Positions 8,034 through 14,560 of a DNA stretch of 24,417 bases are shown piece by piece (the stretch's first letter is position 1; every line of letters starts with the position of its first letter). The stretch spans positions 1 through 24,417 of the forward strand of contig CAYRCU010000014.1 of NCBI GenBank assembly GCA_964422865.1, in the 5' to 3' direction. The translations under genes and the position numbers were made by a program. The DNA is from CAYRCU01 sp964422865. Lineage in GTDB: Bacteria > Patescibacteriota > Microgenomatia > UBA8517. The notes beneath the pieces are model-generated. The model was not told the DNA's origin, did no database searches, and saw only the letters and a program-made list of their open reading frames with translations.

Positions 8034-9433
8034 AAATTAGGTGTTTTACTGTGCCAGTTTGTATGTGCTTGATATAGCTTTCCAAGGGTAAAGAGAGTAC
8101 TTTCGGCAAATCTGTCCCCCATGAGTTGAAACCCGATTGGGAGATTGGAGTCGGTGAAACCTGCCGGGATGGCCAGGGCCGGGATACCTGCGAGGTTTGC
8201 GGTAACCGTGAGTATATCGGAAAGATACATTTGAAGAGGATCTTTGGTGCGCTCCCCTATTTTGAAGGGAGGAGCGGGGGATACGGGGGCAAGGATTGCA
8301 TCAACTTTTTTGAAAACGTTAGCAAAATCCTCTCTGATTTTAGTTCGAACCTTCATGGCCTTTAGGTAATAGGCATCATAATATCCTGTTGAGAGGACAT
8401 AGCTTCCAAGCATGATGCGGCGCTTTGCCTCTTCACCAAAGTATTCCCTGTCGTTTCCAAAGCGTATTCCATCGAAACGAGCGAGATTAGAAGATACTTC
8501 TGCAGGCATTATGATGTAATAAACAGAGATTCCATATTTAGTATGAGGTAAGCTAATTTCTTTTATTTCTATCCCCTGCCCCTTGAACACTTCAATTGCT
8601 TGAAGTGTTAGTTTTTTTACATCTTTATTGAGATCATCCGTGAAATACTCCTTGGGAATTCCTATTATTGGTTTTTTCCCAAGTTTTTTTTGCTTTTGGT
8701 TTACTGTTGTGCTGTCATGTGTATCTTTTCCTTTTGTGATAGCGAATACTCTTTCACAATCTTCTACTGTTTGGGTGATGTGGCCGATTGAATCAAGGGA
8801 TGATGCCATGGCGATAATTCCATATCGAGAGACTGCCCCATAGGTAGGTTTTAACGCGACTGTGTTTGTAAAACTTGCCGGAAGCCTTACTGAGCTTCCC
8901 GTATCAGTTCCTGTTGCGATGGTTGTAAGAGATGCAGCTACTGCGACAGCTGAACCGCTGGAGGAGCCGCCTGGCACAAAATTAGTGTTCCACGGATTTT
9001 TAGTGGGACCAAAATCGGAGTTTTCTCCTGAGGAGCCGTGTCCCCAGGCGTCCTGGTTTGTTTTACCGATTGTCAAGCAGCCTGCTTTTTCCAAGCGCTT
9101 AACTACCGTTGCAGAATATTGAGGGATAAAGGTATCTAATACACGCGAACCTGCTGTTGTGCGAATTCCTTTGGTTAGAAAAAGATCTTTATATGCAACC
9201 ACGGTACCAAGAAGAGGGAACTCCTTGAATGCGTCTGGGTTGTTTTTTATTAACCCATCTATTTTTTTAGCCTGTTTGTAGGCGTGTTTTTCGGAAACGG
9301 TCAAAAAAGCATTTAGCTTGGGATTGAGATTGTTAATTCTTTTAAGATATTTATCAACAATTTCAACCGATGAAAACTTTTTCTTTTTAAGACCTTCTTG
9401 CAGACTTGAGATTGTTAGTGGCAAATTATTCAT
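8030..9433 (-). CDS. gatA: Asp-tRNA(Asn)/Glu-tRNA(Gln) amidotransferase subunit A
   Basis: The glutaminase subunit, of the amidase-signature family, which supplies ammonia for tRNA-dependent Gln/Asn formation. The Ser-Ser-Lys triad can be placed: Lys82 in V-V-A-Y-K-D, the cis-Ser in P-G-G-S-S-S-G-S-A (155-162) and the nucleophile Ser181 in G-T-D-T-G-S-S-V-R. L-K-P-T-Y-G-A-V-S-R-Y-G follows. Compared with the classic D-T-G-G-S-I-R-Q-P-A-x-F-C-G it reads D-T-G-S-S-V-R-L-P-A-S-F-T-N, a divergent signature. Length 467 is normal. The ATG overlaps gatC by 8 nt. No strong Shine-Dalgarno is visible, consistent with coupling. Confidence 0.94.
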   Translation of the reverse strand: MNNLPLTISSLQEGLKKKKFSSVEIVDKYLKRINNLNPKLNAFLTVSEKHAYKQAKKIDGLIKNNPDAFKEFPLLGTVVAYKDLFLTKGIRTTAGSRVLDTFIPQYSATVVKRLEKAGCLTIGKTNQDAWGHGSSGENSDFGPTKNPWNTNFVPGGSSSGSAVAVAASLTTIATGTDTGSSVRLPASFTNTVALKPTYGAVSRYGIIAMASSLDSIGHITQTVEDCERVFAITKGKDTHDSTTVNQKQKKLGKKPIIGIPKEYFTDDLNKDVKKLTLQAIEVFKGQGIEIKEISLPHTKYGISVYYIIMPAEVSSNLARFDGIRFGNDREYFGEEAKRRIMLGSYVLSTGYYDAYYLKAMKVRTKIREDFANVFKKVDAILAPVSPAPPFKIGERTKDPLQMYLSDILTVTANLAGIPALAIPAGFTDSNLPIGFQLMGDRFAESTLFTLGKLYQAHTNWHSKTPNL

Positions 9434-9734
9434 TTGTTTTGTCTAATACTGCTGGGGTTAAAAAGTAATTATTGTGAATTTTTTGAGTTCCTGAGAGAAC
9501 TTTTTCAACTGGCAGGATTTCGGTAGAGTTTATTTGATCTGGACGGGTGATGTTTGTGAGATCTGTCGTTTGAGCAGTGGGTTCTGTTTCTTTTGTATCC
9601 ACTTTGCTTAATTGATCTATGTACGAAATAACTTTTGAGAGATCTTTTTGAAGTTTTTTTATTTCTTTTTTACTTAGTTTTAGGTTCGAAAGTTTTGCTA
9701 TGTCTTTTATATCGTCAGAAGTGAGTTTTGACAT
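9426..9734 (-). CDS. gatC: Asp-tRNA(Asn)/Glu-tRNA(Gln) amidotransferase subunit C
   Basis: The 102-residue GatC wraps around GatA and GatB. It starts with an N-terminal helical pair (D-I-K-D-I-A-K-L-S-N-L-K-L-S-K-K-E). The centre has I-S-Y-I-D-Q-L-S-K-V-D-T-K and E-P-T-A. The tail has the typical F-L-T-P-A-V-L. It is first in the gat operon. A promoter sits so close (-10 six bases before ATG) that the mRNA is predicted to start at the A of ATG. No Shine-Dalgarno is present. Confidence 0.92.
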   Translation of the reverse strand: MSKLTSDDIKDIAKLSNLKLSKKEIKKLQKDLSKVISYIDQLSKVDTKETEPTAQTTDLTNITRPDQINSTEILPVEKVLSGTQKIHNNYFLTPAVLDKTNE

Positions 9735-9740
9735 GAGTAT

Positions 9741-9769
9741 ATGATAGCTTTTTAATACTACTTGAGCAA
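9741..9769 (-). promoter_or_regulatory. Promoter of gatC operon, leaderless geometry
   Basis: Minus strand TTGCTC (9764-9769), 17-nt spacer, TATCAT (9741-9746), then exactly six bases to the ATG of gatC. The predicted +1 is the start codon itself. Confidence 0.5.
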
Positions 9770-9778
9770 GAAAGATGA

Positions 9779-10717
9779 TTAGAGCATCTCTTGAAGTATT
9801 TGGATTCTCTTTGAGACCGGGGGGTGAGTGTTGAAGAGACCTGACAGCTTGCTCATTGCACGCTTGTCTTGTTTCCCTTTGAAAGGATTAATAATGTACA
9901 TGTGTGCTGTGGCTTTGTTGGCGGCTTCGAGCGCTTCTTTATCATTTGAAATTTTTGTTAATGCCGAAATTAGACCCGATGGCTGACGCGTAATTGCAAC
10001 CGCACTTGCGTCGGCCATGAATTCTCTTCTCCTTGAGATGGCAAGTTTGATTAGGTGCGCGATGATTGGTGAGAGAACTGCGAATAAAATGCCCAGAAAG
10101 AGAAAAATTGCTCCCGTCTTATTATTGTCATTACCTCTTGATTTTCTTCCCCCATACCACTGTATTCTTAGAAACCAATCACCTAAAAGAGCTATTGTAC
10201 CCACCATTACTGCAACTATTGACATTAGTCTGATATCGTAGTTTTTGATGTGTGAAAGTTCGTGAGCTATCACTCCTTCCAGTTCGGTTCTATCTAGTTT
10301 GTCAAGGAGCCCCGTCGTTACACAGATTACCGCATTCTTGGGATCTCTTCCTGTTGCGAAAGCATTTGGGGCAGAATCGTTAATTACGTATAGCTTGGGC
10401 TTTGGGAGGCCCGTTGCAATTGCGAGATTTTCTGCGGTTGTATAGAAGTCAAAATATTTTTCTTTGTTTGCTTCTTTTGCACCTGATATTCCAAGAACTA
10501 TTTTATCGGAGAAGTAGTAACTTCCCAGACTCATAAATCCTGAAAGTATGAGAGCTATTCCGACGTAGCCTAACCCTCCGGGACTGTAGCCCATATAAAT
10601 TCCAAAGGCTTGGGAGAGAATATAAATGCTTAACGCCACAAAGATCATAAATACAACAACAATAGTTGCACTTTTTCTTTTGTTTCTTGACTGGACTTCG
10701 TAAATGTTTTGCATCAC
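9779..10717 (-). CDS. htpX: Membrane zinc metalloprotease HtpX (M48)
   Basis: A 312-residue membrane protease of the M48 family that degrades misfolded membrane proteins. Two N-terminal hydrophobic segments (about 17-40 and 48-68) precede the catalytic domain. HELSH is at 152-156 and the third ligand region is S-R-R-R-E-F-M-A-D-A, with Glu232. Two more hydrophobic segments lie between them (about 165-182 and 202-222). P-N-A-F-A-T-G and the C-terminal N-T-H-P-P-V-S-K-R-I are family hallmarks. The start is GTG at 10717 or the ATG one codon later; AAGG lies seven bases before the GTG. It overlaps lemA, a common partner of HtpX-type proteases. Confidence 0.95.
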   Translation of the reverse strand: MMQNIYEVQSRNKRKSATIVVVFMIFVALSIYILSQAFGIYMGYSPGGLGYVGIALILSGFMSLGSYYFSDKIVLGISGAKEANKEKYFDFYTTAENLAIATGLPKPKLYVINDSAPNAFATGRDPKNAVICVTTGLLDKLDRTELEGVIAHELSHIKNYDIRLMSIVAVMVGTIALLGDWFLRIQWYGGRKSRGNDNNKTGAIFLFLGILFAVLSPIIAHLIKLAISRRREFMADASAVAITRQPSGLISALTKISNDKEALEAANKATAHMYIINPFKGKQDKRAMSKLSGLFNTHPPVSKRIQILQEML

Positions 10718-11304
10718 AAGTTAACCTTGGGTGTCTTTGTGTCTTTTGCTGAAACTTCAAGGTGTTCTCCCTTTTGGGGTGTTATAAGCCCTTGTAATTC
10801 TTCAAATTTGAAAAGACTTGCGATAAAACTGCTCGGAACAGTTACTCGTCGTACGTTGTAATCTGCCGTTAAATCTATTACGAGGCGTCTTGCATACATA
10901 ACCTTATCTGCGGTGTCTCTCAGTTCGTTCATTAACTTTGCTACGACGGCGTCTGATTTGATTTCAGGGTTATCCTCGACTAAGATTTGGAGTTTTGGCA
11001 GTACTTCTGCCAAATGTGAACCTGCGTCGGCCATTTTTTGGACGTCACCTGATTTTATGGCTGAGTCTATTTGTTTTCTGGCATCCGTAAGGTTTTTGAA
11101 TATATCCTTCTCGTGCTTTAAGTAGCCTTTGACCGAAGACTCGAGATTGGGAATAAGATCCGCTTGGCGCTTCAGTTGGTTTCCGATTTCTTGGACAGCC
11201 GCCTTGATTCTGGCCTTGGAACTGACAAAAAAGTTATAGTTTGTGATTACCCAGACAATAAGGCCAACCAGTATTATGAGTGTAAAAATAAATATCATGT
11301 TCAT
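10714..11304 (-). CDS. lemA: LemA family membrane protein
   Basis: 196 residues with one N-terminal membrane segment (about 3-21) followed by a long helical bundle. Diagnostic stretches are Y-N-F-F-V-S-S-K-A-R-I-K-A-A-V-Q-E-I, L-K-R-Q-A-D-L-I-P-N-L, V-K-G-Y, the A-R-R-L-V-I-D-L-T-A-D-Y-N region and F-K-F-E-E-L at the end. LemA proteins are often next to HtpX, as here; their molecular role is not settled. It has the best Shine-Dalgarno in the window, AAGGAGGTGA, seven bases before the ATG. It lies 24 nt after polX, so it is probably an internal gene of a polX-lemA-htpX transcript. Confidence 0.93.
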   Translation of the reverse strand: MNMIFIFTLIILVGLIVWVITNYNFFVSSKARIKAAVQEIGNQLKRQADLIPNLESSVKGYLKHEKDIFKNLTDARKQIDSAIKSGDVQKMADAGSHLAEVLPKLQILVEDNPEIKSDAVVAKLMNELRDTADKVMYARRLVIDLTADYNVRRVTVPSSFIASLFKFEELQGLITPQKGEHLEVSAKDTKTPKVNL

Positions 11305-11328
11305 ATTGTAGTCACCTCCTTTTAGCTT

Positions 11329-13113
11329 TTATGATTTTAACAGTTTTTCGAAGTTGTTCAAAGTTTTTGTGTTTATGACGTCTTTTTTTGTGGCCCACCC
11401 TCGACGTGCTACGGAAACCGCGTATTTCATGTATTTCAAGTGGTCTTTGTGATGTGAATCTGTCCCAAGTGTTAATTTGATTCCCAGTTTTGTAGCTTCT
11501 CGAACCAAAAAATCGGGCAAATCTAGACGCATAGGGCTTGCATTTATTTCTATCCACTTATTGTTTTTTAAGCAGAAATCGAATATTTTTTCCCAATTTA
11601 ATTCAACACCTTCTCTGTGATTTATTTTTCGAGCTGTGGGATGAGCAAATATTTTCACTTTAGGATGAGAAAGTGCTCTTAAGACTCTTTGTGTCATTTT
11701 TTCCCTTGAAAGTTTGAAGCTTGAGTGAATGGAAACCAGTGCAAAATCAAGTGTTTCTAAGCTTTTGTCTTTTAGTGGAAGTGTGCCGTCGGGCAATATG
11801 TCAATTTCAAGGCTATTGAACACTTTTTGGACTCTGTTTCTTTCGTTTCTAGAAATTGAGTAATTTAATTTCTCAACCTTTTCACGCTTTAATTTAAGAA
11901 TTTCCACGATTTCTTTCTCTGTGTGACCTCTTTGTGAAGGGTTATGTTCCGTAAAGGCGATATATTCATATCCTAGATTTGAAGCTAAGTTGGTGAGTTC
12001 CTGCATGCTGGACTCTCCATAGTCATGACTTGTTTCTATGTTAAAATCGGAATGAATGTGTAGATCGGATATTATATCCTTTTCTTCTATGAGTACGGGC
12101 AGTTTGTGATTTAGTGCGGCTTCCAGTTCCCCGGTGTCTTCACGAAGCTCAGGTGGGATGAGGTCCATGCCCAGTGCTTTATAAAAATCTTTTTCTGTGC
12201 GATATTTTTTGAGATTTCCATGTTTTTTTATTCCGTATTCGGACAGACTAAGACCTTTTTTAATGGCATGTTCGCGAAGAGCAATGTTGTGGTGCTTGCT
12301 GCCTGTGAAGTGCTGGAGAAGTGATCCGTATGAATTCGGGGACTGGGTCATGAGATCTATTTGAATATTGCCCGGACAGATGATTGAGGCTTTGGTATCA
12401 CCTTTTTTGAGGACTCGAGTTTTTTTAGGATAGTTTGTGAAGTGGTCGATAACTTTTTTGGGGTTTTTTGTGGCGACGGAGATGTCGATATCCCCCACTG
12501 TCGATGCCCTTCTTCTGAGACTTCCCAAGGGGTCGGCACTTTCTGTGTGTTTATTTTTTTTCATCCATGCAATGATCATTTCTGCGATGTTTTCTGCTTT
12601 TGGAAGAAGAAGCCGTGCTTTAGGCTTTTTTTTATGTTCTGAAACGTTTTTTAATATTTCTTCCTGAGAGTCTTTTCCGAAATTTTCCAGTTTTTCAATT
12701 TTTCCTTCTTTTGCAAGGATTTCAAGCTGTGAAATCGGATCTTTGGAAGAGATATTTAGTTCGAGAGTAAGTTTTTGAGCGGTTTTAGGACCAATGCCCG
12801 GAATTTTGATAAGCTCGAAAATGGCCGGATGTATGTCATCTAAGAGAGATTCAAAATGCTTGGATTTGCCTGTTTTAAAGATTTCTGAGAGGTGGTTTGC
12901 GATACTTTTGCCTATCGCAGGGATTTCTTCCAGCTTTCCTTCGTCAAAGAGATCTTTGGCCTCACTTGAGAGGTGTTCTATGGCGTCTGCGGCGCGTTCG
13001 TATGCTATAGTTTGAAACTTGTACTTTGAAGGATCTTTTAATTTGTAGGAGGCAGCAATGTTGCGAAGAAGTTCGGCGAGTTCAATGTTGGTGATGTTTT
13101 TTGAGGTTTTCAT
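11329..13113 (-). CDS. polX: DNA polymerase X family protein with PHP domain (PolX)
   Basis: A 594-residue bacterial PolX, a gap-filling polymerase acting in base-excision repair or end joining. Order of domains: an N-terminal HhH/8-kDa-like domain with A-I-G-K-S-I-A (66-72) and I-P-G-I-G-P-K-T-A (104-112); a nucleotidyltransferase palm with G-S-L-R-R (197-201), catalytic Asp208 and Asp210 in G-D-I-D-I-S and Asp253 in I-Q-I-D-L; then a C-terminal PHP domain starting S-D-L-H-I-H-S-D (349-356). Further PHP metal-ligand regions are F-T-E-H-N, H-S-S-F and G-T-D-S-H-H. PHP in this family gives 3'-5' exonuclease or phosphatase activity. All expected catalytic residues are present. Confidence 0.95.
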   Translation of the reverse strand: MKTSKNITNIELAELLRNIAASYKLKDPSKYKFQTIAYERAADAIEHLSSEAKDLFDEGKLEEIPAIGKSIANHLSEIFKTGKSKHFESLLDDIHPAIFELIKIPGIGPKTAQKLTLELNISSKDPISQLEILAKEGKIEKLENFGKDSQEEILKNVSEHKKKPKARLLLPKAENIAEMIIAWMKKNKHTESADPLGSLRRRASTVGDIDISVATKNPKKVIDHFTNYPKKTRVLKKGDTKASIICPGNIQIDLMTQSPNSYGSLLQHFTGSKHHNIALREHAIKKGLSLSEYGIKKHGNLKKYRTEKDFYKALGMDLIPPELREDTGELEAALNHKLPVLIEEKDIISDLHIHSDFNIETSHDYGESSMQELTNLASNLGYEYIAFTEHNPSQRGHTEKEIVEILKLKREKVEKLNYSISRNERNRVQKVFNSLEIDILPDGTLPLKDKSLETLDFALVSIHSSFKLSREKMTQRVLRALSHPKVKIFAHPTARKINHREGVELNWEKIFDFCLKNNKWIEINASPMRLDLPDFLVREATKLGIKLTLGTDSHHKDHLKYMKYAVSVARRGWATKKDVINTKTLNNFEKLLKS

Positions 13114-13132
13114 GGTGGCTTGAACTAAGTAA

Positions 13133-13141
13133 ATAGTAGCA
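13133..13141 (-). promoter_or_regulatory. Extended -10 promoter of polX
   Basis: Minus strand TGC-TACTAT, ending 19 nt before the polX ATG, so a leader of about 13 nt. No Shine-Dalgarno is evident. The divergent tRNA-Asp promoter (TATAAT, 13160-13165, plus strand) is about 20 bp away. Confidence 0.4.
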
Positions 13142-13159
13142 TGAGGAGTTTAGTTATTA

Positions 13160-13165
13160 TATAAT
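13160..13165 (+). promoter_or_regulatory. -10 element for the tRNA-Asp leader
   Basis: TATAAT in an AT-rich stretch, with the leader sequence AGGAAAACCTTGTGTCCCCTC starting about six bases later. That same leader is what the 38-bp repeats copy. The tRNA itself is about 210 positions downstream in this scaffold because of the repeat and the N gap. No clear -35. Confidence 0.45.
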
Positions 13166-13170
13166 TTACG

Positions 13171-13384
13171 AGGAAAACCTTGTGTCCCCTCNNNNNNNNN
13201 NNNNNNNNNNNNNNNNNNNNNNNNNNNNNNNNNNNNNNNNNNNNNNNNNNNNNNNNNNNNNNNNNNNNNNNNNNNNNNNNNNNNNNNNNNNATAAATTCG
13301 GGGCCATAAGGAAAACCTTGTGTCCCCTCATAAATTCGGGGCCATAAGGAAAACCTTGTGTCCCCTCATAAATTCGGGGCCATA
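13171..13384 (+). repeat. 38-bp tandem repeat joining tRNA-Asp leader and tRNA 5' end
   Basis: Full copies at 13292-13329 and 13330-13367, a partial promoter-proximal copy at 13171-13191 before the gap, and a final partial copy (13368-13384) that runs into the tRNA. Each full copy contains ATAAATTC, then the first nine bases of tRNA-Asp (GGGGCCATA), then AGGAAAACCTTGTGTCCCCTC. Positions 13300-13327 and 13338-13365 fold into a 28-nt hairpin: GGGG with CCCC, a C/U mismatch, CAT with GTG, AAGG with CCTT, and an AAAA loop. The 3' arm can pair equally well with the true tRNA 5' end. Confidence 0.85.
13192..13291. other. Scaffold gap (100 N) inside the 38-bp repeat
   Basis: The left flank ends CCCCTC and the right flank begins ATAAATTC, which are adjacent in the repeat unit. 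The true gap is therefore compatible with zero bases or a whole number of repeat units; 100 is probably a placeholder. Confidence 0.85.
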
Positions 13385-13449
13385 GCTTAGCGGTTCAAAG
13401 CGCCTGCCTGTCACGCAGGAGATCGGGGGTTCGAATCCCCCTGGCCTCG
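13376..13449 (+). tRNA. tRNA-Asp (GTC)
   Basis: A 74-nt cloverleaf. Acceptor GGGGCCA pairs with TGGCCTC (one G/U), discriminator G73 as expected for Asp. The anticodon arm is CCTGC-CTGTCAC-GCAGG with anticodon GTC, and the T arm is GGGGG-TTCGAAT-CCCCC. CCA is not encoded. Both ends of this gene are copied into flanking tandem repeats. Confidence 0.96.
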
Positions 13450-13721
13450 CTCACATCCGTTCGCTTGCCATGCGTCTTCGAGAGCGNNNNNNNNNNNNNN
13501 NNNNNNNNNNNNNNNNNNNNNNNNNNNNNNNNNNNNNNNNNNNNNNNNNNNNNNNNNNNNNNNNNNNNNNNNNNNNNNNNNNNNNNTAGAGGAAGGGCTA
13601 TGCACCGCGAATCCCCCTGGCCTCGCTCACATCCGTTCGCTTGCCATGCGTCTTCGAGAGCGCATTTAGAGGAAGGGCTATGCACCGCGAATCCCCCTGG
13701 CCTCGCTCACATCCGTTCGCT
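13432..13721 (+). repeat. 80-bp tandem repeat containing the tRNA-Asp 3' end
   Basis: The first copy begins inside the T arm of tRNA-Asp (13432) and runs into a 100-N gap. One complete copy is at 13607-13686 and a 35-bp partial copy at 13687-13721. Each begins with the last about 18 bases of the tRNA (CGAATCCCCCTGGCCTCG). It continues through CTCACATCCGTTCGC, a hairpin (TGCGTCT-TCG-AGAGCGCA, one bulge) and GAGGAAGGG, which is an imperfect complement of the tRNA 3' end. It is not a CRISPR: there are no unique spacers. Confidence 0.8.
13487..13586. other. Scaffold gap (100 N) inside the 80-bp repeat
   Basis: The left flank ends GAGAGCG and the right flank begins TAGAGGAAGG. In the intact copy these are separated by only CATT. 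The gap therefore fits 4 bases plus any number of 80-bp units. Confidence 0.85.
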
Positions 13722-13763
13722 CATCGTGTGTCCTTGGGGGGCATGTTGAAAGGAACTTTGCAC

Positions 13764-13790
13764 TTGACATCTTCTACTTCCTTGTATAAA
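13764..13790 (+). promoter_or_regulatory. Candidate promoter of the LysM gene
   Basis: TTGACA (13764-13769) and TATAAA (13785-13790) with a short 15-nt spacer. Downstream, CCCTAAATAGGG (about 13815-13826) can form a small hairpin that overlaps the Shine-Dalgarno AGGGGGTGA of the LysM gene and could limit its translation. Confidence 0.45.
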
Positions 13791-13834
13791 TTCATGTCAA
13801 ATCTATTTTCTGCCCTAAATAGGGGGTGAAAGTA

Positions 13835-14359
13835 TTGAATTTAAAAAATATTCTTAAACTTCTAAGATTAAATGAATCCACTATTAGTGTAGTGCTGGGG
13901 GCAATGGTGGTTTTGGTGGTTGGAGCGTTGGTTGTTAATTATTTTAGAAATCTTGAGCCAAAAGTTGAATTACCTACTGTTTCCTCTGAGCGAAAGGAGG
14001 ATGTTTATACAGTTAGTGAGGGTGATACTTTATGGTCAATTGCGGAAAGTGAGTATGGTGATGGATTTAAATGGGTGGAGATAATGAAAGCTAATAACTT
14101 GAATCAAACGGGTGAAATAGAGACTGGACAGGAACTAAAGATTCCATTGGTTGACAATCAGAATGGTATTGAGGGTGATGCTGTATCGGAAAATGTCGTT
14201 GAAGCCGGCAAGATGTATACAGTGAAGCGAGGAGACAGCCTTTGGAGTATAGCAACAGAGATTTATGGTGATGGGTTTAGGTGGGTGGAAATAGCAAAGA
14301 TAAATAATCTTTCTAACCCGGACTTGATTCATGCAGGAAATGAGTTTTTGCTTCCGTGA
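13835..14359 (+). CDS. Membrane-anchored protein with two LysM domains
   Basis: The N-terminus is short and basic, followed by one membrane segment (about residues 18-37, V-V-L-G-A-M-V-V-L-V-V-G-A-L-V-V). Two LysM repeats follow outside the membrane: V-Y-T-V-S-E-G-D-T-L-W-S-I-A and M-Y-T-V-K-R-G-D-S-L-W-S-I-A. Each continues Y-G-D-G-F-x-W-V-E-I-x-K-x-N-N-L. LysM binds N-acetylglucosamine in peptidoglycan, so the protein probably tethers the membrane to the wall; there is no catalytic domain. I prefer the TTG at 13835 because AGGGGGTGA lies five bases before it. A GTG at 13826 is in frame but falls inside that Shine-Dalgarno. Confidence 0.85.
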   Translation: MNLKNILKLLRLNESTISVVLGAMVVLVVGALVVNYFRNLEPKVELPTVSSERKEDVYTVSEGDTLWSIAESEYGDGFKWVEIMKANNLNQTGEIETGQELKIPLVDNQNGIEGDAVSENVVEAGKMYTVKRGDSLWSIATEIYGDGFRWVEIAKINNLSNPDLIHAGNEFLLP

Positions 14360-14363
14360 ATGG

Positions 14364-14372
14364 TGGTATAAT
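14364..14372 (+). promoter_or_regulatory. Extended -10 promoter of tRNA-Gly
   Basis: TGG-TATAAT starts five bases after the LysM stop codon. The predicted +1 is near 14379, followed by the tandem leader repeats and the tRNA. Confidence 0.55.
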
Positions 14373-14394
14373 TGGACAGACGGAGTTTTTTGTT

Positions 14395-14481
14395 CGCGCA
14401 GTAAGCGCAGCTTGGCCTCCGCTCATTTCATTCGCGGCGGTAAGCATAGCTTGGCCTCCGCTCATTTCATTCGCGGCGGTA
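14395..14481 (+). repeat. 39-bp tandem repeat joining tRNA-Gly leader and tRNA 5' end
   Basis: A degenerate first copy (14395-14432), a second copy (14433-14471) and the start of the tRNA (14472-14481) as third partial copy. The second copy opens with GCGGCGGT, identical to tRNA-Gly bases 1-8. Positions 14434-14461 fold as a 28-nt hairpin: GCGG with CCGC, a C/U mismatch at position 5, GGT with GCC, AAGC with GCTT, and an ATA loop with one bulged G. In the first copy the inner stem AAGC/GCTT is kept while the loop changes to GCA. The layout is the same as upstream of tRNA-Asp although the sequence differs. Confidence 0.8.
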
Positions 14482-14545
14482 GCTCAGTTGGCAGAGCGTC
14501 TGCTTCCCAAGCAGAAGGTCGGGAGTTCGAAACTCCTCCGCCGCT
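14473..14545 (+). tRNA. tRNA-Gly (CCC)
   Basis: A 73-nt cloverleaf: acceptor GCGGCGG with CCGCCGC, discriminator T73 (U in RNA) as usual for Gly. The anticodon arm is TCTGC-TTCCCAA-GCAGA with anticodon CCC, and the T arm is GGGAG-TTCGAAA-CTCCT. CCA is not encoded. Confidence 0.95.
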
Positions 14546-14560
14546 CAGAGGCGCTTTTTT
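14539..14560 (+). terminator. Intrinsic terminator overlapping the tRNA-Gly acceptor strand
   Basis: CGCC-(GCTCAGA)-GGCG-C followed by six Ts. The 5' arm is the 3' acceptor strand of tRNA-Gly itself, so the terminator hairpin and the mature tRNA fold are mutually exclusive. A second GAGGCGCTTTTTT copy occurs 49 bp downstream (14597-14609). Confidence 0.5.

Noticed and set aside
13171..13721. Direct repeats of 38 and 80 bp that could be mistaken for a CRISPR array
   Set aside because: Copies are directly abutting with no unique spacers, they contain tRNA pieces, and no cas gene is present.
13395..13749. Open frames across the tRNA-Asp repeats on both strands
   Set aside because: They run through N gaps and tRNA sequence and have no protein-like composition.
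13826..13834. GTG at 13826 as the LysM gene start
   Set aside because: It lies inside the AGGGGGTGA Shine-Dalgarno that is correctly spaced for the TTG at 13835. The choice changes only three residues.
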